NCBI GenBank assembly: GCA_017520675.1
Contig: JAFXFG010000013.1
Coordinates: forward strand, 1-35,007
DNA length: 35,007 bases
Origin: Alphaproteobacteria bacterium
Lineage (GTDB): Bacteria > Pseudomonadota > Alphaproteobacteria > Rs-D84
Direction of reading: 5' to 3'
The notes below the pieces were generated by a model. It ran no database searches. It had not been told where the DNA came from and saw only the letters and a program-made list of their open reading frames with translations. Positions within the stretch are counted from its first letter, which is position 1, and the number at the start of each line of letters is the position of its first letter. The position numbers were made by a program, and so were the translations under genes. Below, one piece after another: positions 7,116 to 15,546 of this stretch.

Positions 7116-8064
7116 CTAGTATTTCTTTTAATTCCAACATATCGTCTGGCAAACGCGATTTAAAACGCATTGTTTCACCAGTTGTTGGATGCCTGAATTC
7201 CAGTAATTCTGCATGCAACATTTGACCATCGTGTGTCCTTAGAAAATCCAGCAGTTCTTCGTTGCGAACAGACCCCAATCTGGTTGTACCACGACCATAC
7301 AACGGGTCGCATAAAACAGGAAATCCATGCGCAGATAAATGAAGCCTGATTTGGTGCGTGCGACCAGTGTATAGTGTGCAACGCATTTGTGATATTTTTT
7401 CACGCGGCCATGCGTTTATTACAGCAACATCTGTGTGTGATGGCTTGCCACCCGTCTTGACCATTGACATCTTTTGCCTGTTGCGTGATGAGCGCGCAAT
7501 ATTGCCAGTTATTTCAGCCTCTTCCCAATTTGGAATTCCCCAGACAAACGCAACATATTTTCGTGTCAAATCGTGATTAGAAAATATTTGCACTAAATTT
7601 CTGAATGCTGTATCAGACTTTGCAAAAACCATAACACCACTGGTATCCTTGTCCAAGCGATGAACAACACCAGGTCTGGTTTCGCCACCCAATGCAGATA
7701 AATGTGTGTGCGCCAATATATTTTGTACCAATGTTCCTGTCTTGTTGCCCGCAGACGGATACATAACAACCCCACGCGGTTTGTTAATAACAATTATATC
7801 ATCGTCTTCGTATAGTATGTCTAAATCAAAATCAGATGAAATATTATCCGTTGCAACGGTTGTTTCTTGGTGCGGAATTTGAATTAAAAATACATCACCG
7901 GCTTTTACCTTTTCAGACATTTTTGGGGTCGTGTTGTCGGGACGAGTTATCAAAAATTTCTGGATTTCACTGCGTGAAAACTCTGGCATTTTTTTTGCCA
8001 GAAATTTATCAACGCGGGTTATTTCATCTGTGTCCAAGACAACCAATTCACGAATGTCTGTCAT
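7105..8064 (-). CDS. RluD/RluA-family 23S rRNA pseudouridine synthase
   Basis: A 319-residue protein from the ATG at 8064. An N-terminal S4 RNA-binding domain (about residues 12-75; V-D-K-F-L-A-K-K, S-R-S-E-I-Q-K-F) is followed by the RluA catalytic domain. The signature H-R-L-D-K-D-T-S-G-V containing the catalytic Asp is clear, with G-R-T-H-Q-I-R-L-H downstream. These enzymes isomerise uridine in rRNA; the S4+RluA layout is that of RluD and RluC, and the exact target cannot be told apart here. The downstream ATG is chosen over an upstream one at 8100 because AGG lies 7 bases before it and it avoids overlapping the preceding gene. Last gene of the minus-strand operon starting with the prepilins. 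Confidence 0.9.
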   Translation of the reverse strand: MTDIRELVVLDTDEITRVDKFLAKKMPEFSRSEIQKFLITRPDNTTPKMSEKVKAGDVFLIQIPHQETTVATDNISSDFDLDILYEDDDIIVINKPRGVVMYPSAGNKTGTLVQNILAHTHLSALGGETRPGVVHRLDKDTSGVMVFAKSDTAFRNLVQIFSNHDLTRKYVAFVWGIPNWEEAEITGNIARSSRNRQKMSMVKTGGKPSHTDVAVINAWPREKISQMRCTLYTGRTHQIRLHLSAHGFPVLCDPLYGRGTTRLGSVRNEELLDFLRTHDGQMLHAELLEFRHPTTGETMRFKSRLPDDMLELKEILENA

Positions 8065-8071
8065 ATCAAAC

Positions 8072-8530
8072 CTATTTATATTCTTTCCAGTCTGGACCAA
8101 CCGTACAATCAGACAGTTTTATCGTCATTTCACGTCCATCAGATTTTACCGGACAGGTCAAGATACCTGTTGTTGTCGCTTCGTCTGCATCACGCAACGC
8201 ATTACGATATGCAAACTTTATTTCTGTTGGTGCAGCAACACAGGCAATACGCAAATGCTGATGGTTCCAGTCTGGCCCAACCCATACACGAACCCCTTCG
8301 CCCAGACCATAGCAAGGAAAACCGTCCAGATAATACAGGACAAGTCCGCGTTTAACTAAATTTCTGTCGGGAATAACCGTTCCCCTGTATTCGTTTAATA
8401 GCAATCCTGTTACGGCCTGCCAATCTGTGCTGGTGGAAAAAATACTTACACGCGGTAATGGTGCTTCGTCTGCAATACCGCTGTGGGGAATCAATATAAG
8501 ATTAATCAATAGCAAGATTAAAAATTTCAT
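8072..8530 (-). CDS. Secreted protein of unknown function
   Basis: Not recognised. 152 residues with a clear N-terminal signal peptide (M-K-F-L-I-L-L-L-I-N-L-I-L-I-P, likely cleaved after about residue 20, I-A|D). The mature part contains four cysteines (in F-P-C-Y-G, I-A-C-V-A, L-T-C-P-V, S-D-C-T-V), which fits two disulfides in the periplasm, and several aromatic W-x-G/W-Y motifs. It lies 1 base after the DUF3426 gene and 7 bases before the pseudouridine synthase, so it is cotranscribed. A link to the pilin genes in the same operon is possible but unproved. Confidence 0.75.
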   Translation of the reverse strand: MKFLILLLINLILIPHSGIADEAPLPRVSIFSTSTDWQAVTGLLLNEYRGTVIPDRNLVKRGLVLYYLDGFPCYGLGEGVRVWVGPDWNHQHLRIACVAAPTEIKFAYRNALRDADEATTTGILTCPVKSDGREMTIKLSDCTVGPDWKEYK

Positions 8531-8531
8531 T

Positions 8532-9056
8532 CTATTTATCCTCTTGTATAACTTCTAAATCAGCAAGTTTTGCAGATATTTTTTTGACACCAATTGGTTG
8601 CCGAGCCAATATATGTCTGAATTTAACAGATTTTCCAGAATCTAATATCGCAGCCGAAGGCATAAATTTCTGTTGCGCCAAGACCTGGCCAGCGCCATCA
8701 CTGGATACAACAATCAAATCTGGTACAGCATATGGATATCCCGATACATTTGTAACTTCGCCATTTATTACAATGTGCGATTTACCATCTTGGTCTGTTA
8801 TCGTTTCTATGTTTTCAACATTAACTATCAATGGACCACGACTTGCGGTTTTTGCCTGATGCTGGGTAATCACAGCAACTGTAAATATTATCGCAGATAA
8901 TAGTGCGCATAATGATGCAAAAAACATTAACCATGTATTCTTGCGCGGAGGTAAGGCCGGCGACCAAGTATTACCACAAAGCGCACATTTAACCTGAGAT
9001 GCAGGCGCTTTGTCCAAATTATATTCTGTTTTACAAAAATCACATTTTACTTTCAT
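8532..9056 (-). CDS. Zinc-ribbon (MJ0042-type) DUF3426 membrane protein
   Basis: 174 residues. The N-terminus is a zinc ribbon with C5-x2-C8 (C-D-F-C) and C24-x2-C27 (C-A-L-C), the MJ0042 pattern. A single membrane helix follows (about residues 42-64). The outer part (about 75-170) has the DUF3426 FxLYD-like fold: I-V-I-N-G-E-V-T-N-V-S, then V-P-D-L-I-V, a Q-K-F stretch and a final strand. In alphaproteobacteria similar proteins often sit near cell-division or envelope genes. Here it stands between the prepilin trio and a secreted protein. Function is not established. Confidence 0.85.
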   Translation of the reverse strand: MKVKCDFCKTEYNLDKAPASQVKCALCGNTWSPALPPRKNTWLMFFASLCALLSAIIFTVAVITQHQAKTASRGPLIVNVENIETITDQDGKSHIVINGEVTNVSGYPYAVPDLIVVSSDGAGQVLAQQKFMPSAAILDSGKSVKFRHILARQPIGVKKISAKLADLEVIQEDK

Positions 9057-9076
9057 ACTTATCCTTATAGCACAAA

Positions 9077-10390
9077 TTATCGCAAAAGCAAATCTTGATA
9101 TTTTTCCTGTACTGCTTTTTGAATCTTGATTATCGCATTCATATAATCCGCAACAGTCGCGTTCTTGTTCGCAGAAATAACCCCAAAAATCTGACCAGAT
9201 GCAGTTGATTTATCGCCTTCGTAGTATGTCGCCAGTTCTGCCATACGATTTAATTCAACAAAATTTGCATCCACAAAGTTTGCCTGCTTGCTGGATACAT
9301 CCCAGAAATATTTAGAATTTATAGAATCTTCTATCCTGTCGTGAACAACCAAACGCGGTGTCATAGACCCTGTAAAACCAACCGTTACAAACAAGGCATT
9401 AATGTGCCCAGATATCATATCAAGATACTGGTTTATTTTTAATATCGCCAAGGAATCTTCGGCATTTATCGACAAACCACCAAGATTTAAATTTGTTACC
9501 CACAAATTATTCGCAGTCAAAGATGAAAACTTGCCAAGATTATCAAGCGATAAAGAACCGCTAATCTCCATATTTTTGCCGTCCGCTGATAATGTTCCAG
9601 ATACAGTCGTTATATTAGAACTATATTCACTGTCTATGGTGGTTCTGTTCTTGAATATCAAATTGTATGTCGCAACATTTTCAGAAATAAGGCTTTCGCT
9701 GAAATCTGCAAGATTCGCGTTTATAAAACTGGCATTTCTTATGTCATGCCCACCAAGATTTAATGGCGACATCATCTGCGCATCTGATAAATTTTCCGAT
9801 GGAACACGCCATAAATACAGCGCATTATCACGATTAACCGCGGTTGTTTCAATCAAACCATTATCCAGATTTATCCCCAAATCAATCATATCCGCGTGCC
9901 AGGCACCAAAAGTACCGTATGCATGTGTGCCATCAACAAACCCCATTGTGCCACCAGACATATTAACAATCTCACGCGTGCGAAGCGGGGATAATTCATC
10001 TGATTTGCGAACAATAACACCCTGTAATGTTGCACTGCCTGTTAGGTCTTGTGATTTTAAAACACGCAGTTGAAACAAATCGTTACCTTCAAGAATAGAA
10101 TCTGGCAGACCATAGGCAGACAAGTCTTTTAATTCTACACGCGTTATGTTTCGACCAACGGTGTTTAATAATTTAGTTCTGTTTTCTATGATATATCTTT
10201 CCAGCGCAACCTGTATTTCTGTCATTTGATTTCTTAATAGTATGTTTTGGGCACGCTGAACAGAATTTTGCTGATACTTGAATATAAAAGGAACAATTAC
10301 AGCACATAACGCAATACTTAATAGCAACTCTACCAGCATACTGCCACGAGAATTATTTTTTAACCAAGTTGCTTTATTTTTTCTGCTCAT
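9077..10390 (-). CDS. Large type IV prepilin-like protein (PilV-like), first copy from the left
   Basis: 437 residues. The leader ends ..N-N-S-R-G16 and is followed by S-M-L-V-E21-L-L-L-S-I-A-L: the prepilin-peptidase site with Glu at +5 and a hydrophobic helix (about 19-40). The rest is long and beta-rich, with the recurring block N-L-G-G-H-D-I-R-N-A-S-F-I (near 215) that also occurs in the two sister genes and in the PilV proteins of IncI-type pili. C-terminal about 60 residues are helical (M-A-E-L-A-T, I-Q-K-A-V-Q-E-K-Y). Ordinary pilins are about 150 residues, so this is probably a minor or tip pilin. It starts 2 bases after the preceding pilin gene stops, and is third in the operon. Confidence 0.85.
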   Translation of the reverse strand: MSRKNKATWLKNNSRGSMLVELLLSIALCAVIVPFIFKYQQNSVQRAQNILLRNQMTEIQVALERYIIENRTKLLNTVGRNITRVELKDLSAYGLPDSILEGNDLFQLRVLKSQDLTGSATLQGVIVRKSDELSPLRTREIVNMSGGTMGFVDGTHAYGTFGAWHADMIDLGINLDNGLIETTAVNRDNALYLWRVPSENLSDAQMMSPLNLGGHDIRNASFINANLADFSESLISENVATYNLIFKNRTTIDSEYSSNITTVSGTLSADGKNMEISGSLSLDNLGKFSSLTANNLWVTNLNLGGLSINAEDSLAILKINQYLDMISGHINALFVTVGFTGSMTPRLVVHDRIEDSINSKYFWDVSSKQANFVDANFVELNRMAELATYYEGDKSTASGQIFGVISANKNATVADYMNAIIKIQKAVQEKYQDLLLR

Positions 10391-10392
10391 AA

Positions 10393-11601
10393 TTATTTCA
10401 TTTCGTTTGTTATTGTTATCGTTTGTTGCCAGCCATCACGCAAAATTTCTGAAAACGCTTTTTGATTCGGCATATCAGGTTTCTGCGCACGCGAAATATT
10501 AAACTTGCTGAATTCTGGCGGACGCGTTGATGGGAATACCCAATTCCCTATCTTTAATGGCGACACCGTTGACATCAGCAATTCACCAGATATAGTCAAA
10601 CCAAAATTATCATAAAACATAATTTCTTCGGTTGATATAAATGATGTTAATACAGTATTTACAGTTATTCCTGTAAAACCACTGATTGTCTTGGTCGTGT
10701 CAGATTTTAATATCAAATCACGCGACACATTGATTTTTTCATATATAGTTGCACGATCTGTTATAATTCTGCCCTGTGTCGTGTATTTGTTGCCGTTCAA
10801 ATTCTGCGCATATATGTTACGAAAGCCAGATACATCACCAGAAACACGAACATTTCCAAGTTCTATGTTCTGCCCATCAACATTTGCACCGCCCGAGAAA
10901 AAAACTTCGTTAGATGACACAATCGGTGTTTCTATAAATGTTGCACTTGCGTTTCTTGTACTGATAGACTTTGCACTTAAATCCGCAACATTGTAAATAT
11001 TGTGTGTTGCCATATCCAAGTCGCGCTTCATAACATTTAAATCGTCTTCACCAGATGTCGCACGATGTAAATATTTGGCAGTGTCTTCACCAACAACATC
11101 ACGCGAGATTCTGTATATCAAATCGCCAACAACAAAATCTGGCGCAGATACCGCCCATGTATCACCATATGCAACACCATCACCACTGACAACCGCAGCA
11201 TCTGTACCAATATGCTGGGCGATTTTGTTGGACTGTAATTGCGTTCCCGGTAAATCAAATGCCAAATACACATCAGTAGTAGTGGCACCAGTTATTGCAT
11301 ATTTGTCTATAAAACCTGCAACCGCATCAGGCGATATTGCAGACAATTCTTCGTCTGATAATTTTATTTGCGCAATATCGGGCCATTTGTCTTGATTAAT
11401 ACGAACGAAATTTAACACATTATCACGAACACTTATAATTTTCTTGGCGGTTGCAATATTTTTTAATGTATTGTTAGTTTGGCTAATTTGGTTATAAACA
11501 AACGGTGATGCCATCGCAATAATAGCCATTGCCAGCACAACTTCTATGATACTGGCACCACGACAATCTTGGTTAAATATTTCGTTTCTATATACAGCCA
11601 T
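10393..11601 (-). CDS. Large type IV prepilin-like protein (PilV-like), middle copy
   Basis: 402 residues. Leader ends ..Q-D-C-R-G15, then A-S-I-I-E20-V-V-L-A-M-A-I-I, with Glu at +5 and a hydrophobic N-helix up to about residue 38. After a helical segment (about 40-75) the body is beta-rich with the PilV-like block R-D-L-D-M-A-T-H-N-I-Y-N-V-A-D-L near 195-210, then many S/T/N/G-rich strands. The ATG lies inside the last codons of the upstream pilin gene (14-bp overlap), suggesting translational coupling. It is distinct in sequence from its neighbours outside the N-helix and the shared block, so the three are old paralogues and not recent copies. Confidence 0.85.
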   Translation of the reverse strand: MAVYRNEIFNQDCRGASIIEVVLAMAIIAMASPFVYNQISQTNNTLKNIATAKKIISVRDNVLNFVRINQDKWPDIAQIKLSDEELSAISPDAVAGFIDKYAITGATTTDVYLAFDLPGTQLQSNKIAQHIGTDAAVVSGDGVAYGDTWAVSAPDFVVGDLIYRISRDVVGEDTAKYLHRATSGEDDLNVMKRDLDMATHNIYNVADLSAKSISTRNASATFIETPIVSSNEVFFSGGANVDGQNIELGNVRVSGDVSGFRNIYAQNLNGNKYTTQGRIITDRATIYEKINVSRDLILKSDTTKTISGFTGITVNTVLTSFISTEEIMFYDNFGLTISGELLMSTVSPLKIGNWVFPSTRPPEFSKFNISRAQKPDMPNQKAFSEILRDGWQQTITITNEMK

Positions 11602-12943
11602 TTTGCCCCGACTTTAAGCATTGTATTGCGTTTATTCTTTTTTCAAGACGCTGCCAATATACATACTGGCATATCAAGTATTGCGATAAAGACTGTTTGT
11701 TATACACACCTTCGTATTTATCAATAATATCCTTGCAATCAACAAAGGTCGTTGTGTTGTCCAGTGGACGCTCTAGAATCTTGAAACCATCATTGTTGAC
11801 ATCTGAAACATACGCGTCTGGCAACATAGTCGTCCCACCAGGACGTATATCCAATATAACCGCACCTGTTTCGCCATCTGATAACGCATTAGAGGTTTGA
11901 TCACGAACCGTTATATTTGATGTATATATCACATTTGTTTCTATGCCCGATTTTGAATTATAGGTCAGAGAATCGTCATCAACATACACCTCTTGACCAC
12001 GCGTTGCATTTAAATACGAGGAAATATCCAGTCGTTCTGTACTAATGTTAATATTCGTCGTCTTGACATTACCATGAACCAACCAATCTGATGGACCAGA
12101 AAAATTTGTATGACCAGCAGTCATAGAAAAATCATAAATAGATACATCTTCGGCAACAATATTGCCCGTATCACCAAACATTGATATAGTCTTGGTATAA
12201 AGACTGTTCGCCAACAATGTTCCACGATTTATACTAAGCGCAGATTCACCATTTGCACTTTGAAAAACAGACTTATTAGTGTTTATACTGCCAATCTTGT
12301 TTCGTATTTTGCGACTTGATTCTGTTCCTGTTATACTTAATGTAGTAAATTTCGCACTATCAAAATGACCACTAATCGAAAAGATATTTCCAACATTGTC
12401 TAACTTAAAGTCCCCCATATCAAGGTCTGTCAAGAAACCACTGTTGTCAATATTAGGCTCGTTCCGGCGAACAACATCAGAATAAACATCACCCAATTCA
12501 ATACCAACATTTATAACATCACCGGCGGTCGAGGCATAATAACCAATACGACGCGACAATTCTGCGCGTTCCAGCGCACTTAGACCACCACCGCTTAGTT
12601 CCAGATACGCAATTATTTGATAGGGGGTCTTTTGTATAACCAATGCAATATCTTGGCCCATCGGGGTACGCGGCACAAATCCAAGTGGTAAACCATATGG
12701 TTCCAGCAAATCTGAAAAATCATTTCCTGATACAATCGTGGTGTTATAGTTTATATTCTTGGCATTTTCGCGAATAAATATCCGCGCCGCCGTTTGCGCA
12801 GTTTCAATCTGTTGGGTCGCAGTGAACATCTTGCTGTCAGTGGTCTTGTCCGCCAGACGCTGGGCAAGAAAGGGAACAAGCACAAATATTAGCCCGACGG
12901 CTAATAAGGCCTGCATTAAAAAATTTCCGCGCTGATTATTCAA
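11588..12943 (-). CDS. Large prepilin-like protein lacking Glu5 (PilV-like), first gene of operon
   Basis: 451 residues from a TTG start at 12943. This start is chosen because AGGAGGG (12954-12960) sits 10 bases upstream and it gives a compact leader M-N-N-Q-R-G6. An ATG at 12985 would add 14 residues and has no ribosome-binding site. Processing would expose N-F-L-M-Q11-A-L-L-A-V-G-L-I, so position +5 is Gln, not Glu. Pseudopilins without Glu5 (GspK/PilX type) sit at pilus tips. The body repeats the family block L-D-M-G-D-F-K-L-D-N-V-G-N-I near 190, is beta-rich, and ends with Cys-containing helices (C-K-D-I-I-D, I-C-Q-Y, Q-C-L, G-C-I) that may be disulfide-linked. Confidence 0.82.
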   Translation of the reverse strand: MNNQRGNFLMQALLAVGLIFVLVPFLAQRLADKTTDSKMFTATQQIETAQTAARIFIRENAKNINYNTTIVSGNDFSDLLEPYGLPLGFVPRTPMGQDIALVIQKTPYQIIAYLELSGGGLSALERAELSRRIGYYASTAGDVINVGIELGDVYSDVVRRNEPNIDNSGFLTDLDMGDFKLDNVGNIFSISGHFDSAKFTTLSITGTESSRKIRNKIGSINTNKSVFQSANGESALSINRGTLLANSLYTKTISMFGDTGNIVAEDVSIYDFSMTAGHTNFSGPSDWLVHGNVKTTNINISTERLDISSYLNATRGQEVYVDDDSLTYNSKSGIETNVIYTSNITVRDQTSNALSDGETGAVILDIRPGGTTMLPDAYVSDVNNDGFKILERPLDNTTTFVDCKDIIDKYEGVYNKQSLSQYLICQYVYWQRLEKRINAIQCLKSGQNGCI

Positions 12944-12975
12944 GTTTTTTGTTCCCTCCTGCCTTGATATTGTAT

Positions 12976-13004
12976 AGCATAGCAACAGAAAAAAATTATT
13001 GCAA
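12976..13004 (-). promoter_or_regulatory. Promoter of the prepilin operon
   Basis: On the minus strand TTGCAA (12999-13004) and TATGCT (12976-12981) are 17 bp apart, with the TTG start of the first pilin gene about 33 bases further. A perfect 14-bp palindrome lies just upstream. Confidence 0.55.
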
Positions 13005-13014
13005 TTGCTTTTAA

Positions 13015-13028
13015 GATGTTATAACATC
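13015..13028. promoter_or_regulatory. 14-bp palindrome between divergent genes, possible operator
   Basis: GATGTTATAACATC is a perfect palindrome located 10 bp upstream of the pilin-operon -35 box, in the intergenic region shared with the divergent DUF4167 gene. Its size and position fit a dimeric regulator site. No other copy was noticed in the window. Confidence 0.4.
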
Positions 13029-13104
13029 ACCTGTGTTAACCATAATGGTGGTGTATTAAAACACTGCTGTTGTATAAGATTGTCCCCTGTTAAAAAGAAA
13101 AGAT

Positions 13105-13431
13105 ATGCAAAATAAAAAAAATCAATCCAATGTCGGACAGATGATTCAGCGCTGTCATAAATGGCGCCAAAAAAGAAAACAATATATCGATTTGGCACGC
13201 CAAACAACTGATGAAATCGAACGCGAACGCCTGTTGCAAACCGCAGAACACTATGGACGCATAGTTAATGCAGAACAGGGAAAAATCGATTCTACACGCG
13301 ATCCAAAAGAAAAAGCCGCAGCCGAAAAAGAAATCGCAAGTATCGAAAACGCAGAAAGTACAAGCGATTCTACAGAATCTAGCGACGAAGAAGATATTAT
13401 TCTGCCAGAATTTATTACTAATTTAAATTAA
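13105..13431 (+). CDS. DUF4167-domain protein
   Basis: 108 residues. The core Q-Y-I-D-L-A-R-Q-T-T-D-E-I-E-R-E-R-L and L-L-Q-T-A-E-H-Y-G-R-I-V-N-A-E-Q (about residues 26-60) matches the alphaproteobacterial DUF4167 pattern 'Y..LA.......R..AE.Y.QHAEHY.RI...Q'. The N-terminus is basic (K-K-N-Q, R-Q-K-R-K-Q), the C-terminus acidic (S-S-D-E-E-D). Family members are usually longer and have a basic disordered RNA-binding-like N-terminus; this one is a minimal version. Function is unknown; small size and charge suggest binding to nucleic acid. Useful here mainly as a taxonomic marker. Confidence 0.8.
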   Translation: MQNKKNQSNVGQMIQRCHKWRQKRKQYIDLARQTTDEIERERLLQTAEHYGRIVNAEQGKIDSTRDPKEKAAAEKEIASIENAESTSDSTESSDEEDIILPEFITNLN

Positions 13432-13435
13432 GTTT

Positions 13436-13464
13436 AACGCGCCAAATTTGGCGCGTTTTATTTG
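13436..13464 (+). terminator. Intrinsic terminator after the DUF4167 gene
   Basis: A 22-base perfect palindrome (13436-13457; half-site AACGCGCCAAA), forming a GC-rich stem, is followed by TTTATTT. It begins 5 bases after the stop codon. Confidence 0.88.
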
Positions 13465-13492
13465 TTGAATTTTGACATTGTTTTGTTATCCT
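13465..13492 (+). promoter_or_regulatory. Promoter of dnaX
   Basis: TTGAAT (13465-13470) and TATCCT (13487-13492) are 16 bp apart, immediately after the preceding terminator and 24 bases before the dnaX ATG. An AAGGAAG ribosome-binding site follows. Confidence 0.5.
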
Positions 13493-13516
13493 TAGTTCCA
13501 AAAGGAAGTTTTAATT

Positions 13517-15082
13517 ATGGATAGTAATTACACTGTTTTAGCAAGAAAATATCGCAGTCAGGATTTTGCATCTCTTATCGGACAAGAAGTTTTAGTAAAA
13601 ACACTGACCACCGCAATCACAACTGGTCGTATCGCACACGCATATATTTTTACTGGTATTCGCGGGACTGGAAAAACAAGTACTGCACGCATATTGGCCA
13701 AAGCACTGAACTGTTTGGCGGTCGATGGCGCAACCGCAAATCCATGCGGTCAATGCGAAAATTGTCGCGCAATCGCCGCAGGTCAACATATCGATGTTAT
13801 GGAAATTGACGCGGCTTCGCATACTGGGGTTGATAATATGCGTGATATTTTAGACGGCGCACAGTATCGCCCAACCAACGGCAGATATCGCGTGTATATA
13901 ATTGACGAAGTTCATATGCTGTCAGCATCCGCGTTTAATGCGCTGTTGAAAACACTGGAAGAACCACCCGCACATGTAATCTTTATTTTGGCAACAACAG
14001 AAATTAGAAAAGTACCCGTAACAATTCTGTCCAGATGTCAAAGATTTGATTTGGTTCGTGTTCCTGTTGAAACACTAAAAAAGCACTTCGCATGGATTGC
14101 ACAACAGGAAAATGTAGAATTGTCAGATGCAGCAAACGAATTGCTAGCATCGGCAGCAGATGGGTCAGTTCGCGATGGACTGTCTTTGCTGGATCAGGCA
14201 ATCGCACAAACAGGTGGCAAAGTTGATGAAAAAGCCGTACTTGATATGCTAAAACGCGCAGACCGCGGGGTTGTTCTGGATATGATGAAGACACTTTTGT
14301 CTGGGGATACCGCCGCCGCATTAAATAAAGTTGATACCATTTATAATAACGGGGCAGATTTATCTATGTTGCTGGTCGATATGATGGAATGGACACACTG
14401 GGCAACACGTATGCACCCTGCCCTGCATGCCGGAGATGTGTCAAACGCACCTTATACCGCAGAACAACGCGATCAAATCAAAGATATTTGCGCACGAACT
14501 TCGTTAAATAGTCTGTCCAGAATATGGCAGGTTATGGTGGCCGCTGTTCCTGAAATGCAGGCAGCAGGAAATCAAAAACAGTGCTTTGATATGCTGATAA
14601 TCAGAATGATGCATATCGCAGATATGCCGTCTGTGCCAGAAATAATAAAACAACAAGAATCCGAAAAACGCGTGCGTGATGTAAAAAATATTTTGGCAGA
14701 CCGTATGGCACAACCTGTTGAAAAACAAAATATCCAAACACCAGAAAAATTAGTAATAAACAATGCAAATGAACTGGGGCAGGCACTGCAATCCGCCAAG
14801 GAAATTTTGCTGTATTCTTATTATAGTTCTAATATAGAAATTGCAGATTTTTCTGATGGAAAAATTAAGTTCTTTGACCGTAAGGGTGATGCGGATTTCA
14901 CACATAAATTGTCAGCATGGCTGTTTGATAAGACCGGGCATCAGTGGGTGCTGGAACGTGCTATGGAATCTGTACATGCACACACTATATCTGAACAAAA
15001 ACAAGAAGAACTGGTCGCAGACCCATTGGTAGCAAGCGCAATGGACTTGTTTGCAGACGCAGAAATCGTGGGGGTAAAATAA
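13517..15082 (+). CDS. dnaX: DNA polymerase III subunit gamma/tau
   Basis: 521 residues. AAA+ clamp-loader ATPase: Walker A G-I-R-G-T-G-K-T-S at 47-55, zinc-binding cysteines C66, C77, C80 and C83, Walker B I-I-D-E-V-H at 128-133, and sensor-1 region A-T-T-E-I-R-K with the arginine-finger L-S-R-C-Q-R-F. Domain III (about 240-365) and a short C-terminal tail follow, clearly shorter than the tau tail of E. coli (643 residues). The protein loads the beta clamp during replication. No slippery A-run with obvious frameshift signal was noticed, so a separate gamma form is not predicted. The prepilin and OmpA-like genes follow directly. Confidence 0.97.
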   Translation: MDSNYTVLARKYRSQDFASLIGQEVLVKTLTTAITTGRIAHAYIFTGIRGTGKTSTARILAKALNCLAVDGATANPCGQCENCRAIAAGQHIDVMEIDAASHTGVDNMRDILDGAQYRPTNGRYRVYIIDEVHMLSASAFNALLKTLEEPPAHVIFILATTEIRKVPVTILSRCQRFDLVRVPVETLKKHFAWIAQQENVELSDAANELLASAADGSVRDGLSLLDQAIAQTGGKVDEKAVLDMLKRADRGVVLDMMKTLLSGDTAAALNKVDTIYNNGADLSMLLVDMMEWTHWATRMHPALHAGDVSNAPYTAEQRDQIKDICARTSLNSLSRIWQVMVAAVPEMQAAGNQKQCFDMLIIRMMHIADMPSVPEIIKQQESEKRVRDVKNILADRMAQPVEKQNIQTPEKLVINNANELGQALQSAKEILLYSYYSSNIEIADFSDGKIKFFDRKGDADFTHKLSAWLFDKTGHQWVLERAMESVHAHTISEQKQEELVADPLVASAMDLFADAEIVGVK

Positions 15083-15087
15083 GAAAA

Positions 15088-15546
15088 ATGAGAGAACAAT
15101 CTGGCAGATCTTTACTAGAAGTTATTGGCGTTCTGGCAATCAGCGGTGTGATGACAGTGTCGGCACTGGGGGTGTTTAATGTTATTAGAAACAATCAAAT
15201 ACGAAGCATCGCGGATGCAGAACTGAAACAAATTGCAGAAAACACCAAGATTTTAATGGAAATGCGCGGATCTTATGATGGGGTTTCGGTTGACTATCTG
15301 ATTAAGGCAGGCGCGTTAAAATCAGACAAAGCACCAATCGGTGGTGCAGAATGGTCCGTTACACCGGCCTTTAATGGCGAAACATTTGCTATTAATCTGA
15401 TTGATTTAAGTTATGGCGAATGTGAATATTTTTCGAACTCTGTGCCAGAATGGGCAACCAAAATTACAGTAAACGGATATGAAATTGGCACAATCGATAA
15501 TTGCTTTAAAACAAAAACAAACAACATATCTTTCATAGTGAAATAA
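15088..15546 (+). CDS. Type IV prepilin-like protein
   Basis: 152 residues, the normal size of a type IV pilin. A short leader M-R-E-Q-S-G6 precedes R-S-L-L-E11-V-I-G-V-L-A-I-S-G: prepilin peptidase site with Glu at +5 and a hydrophobic helix (about 9-30). The amphipathic helix continues to about 60 (I-A-D-A-E-L-K-Q-I-A-E-N). The globular part has a C-terminal cysteine pair (C-E-Y-F near 111 and D-N-C-F near 138), a possible disulfide loop as in pilins. It resembles the PilS-type major pilins of thin pili. Located 5 bases after dnaX and directly abutting the lipoprotein gene. Confidence 0.85.
   Translation: MREQSGRSLLEVIGVLAISGVMTVSALGVFNVIRNNQIRSIADAELKQIAENTKILMEMRGSYDGVSVDYLIKAGALKSDKAPIGGAEWSVTPAFNGETFAINLIDLSYGECEYFSNSVPEWATKITVNGYEIGTIDNCFKTKTNNISFIVK

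Noticed and set aside
13517-15082. Programmed frameshift in dnaX
   Set aside because: No A-rich slippery heptamer with a following hairpin was noticed at a position that would yield a gamma-like product.
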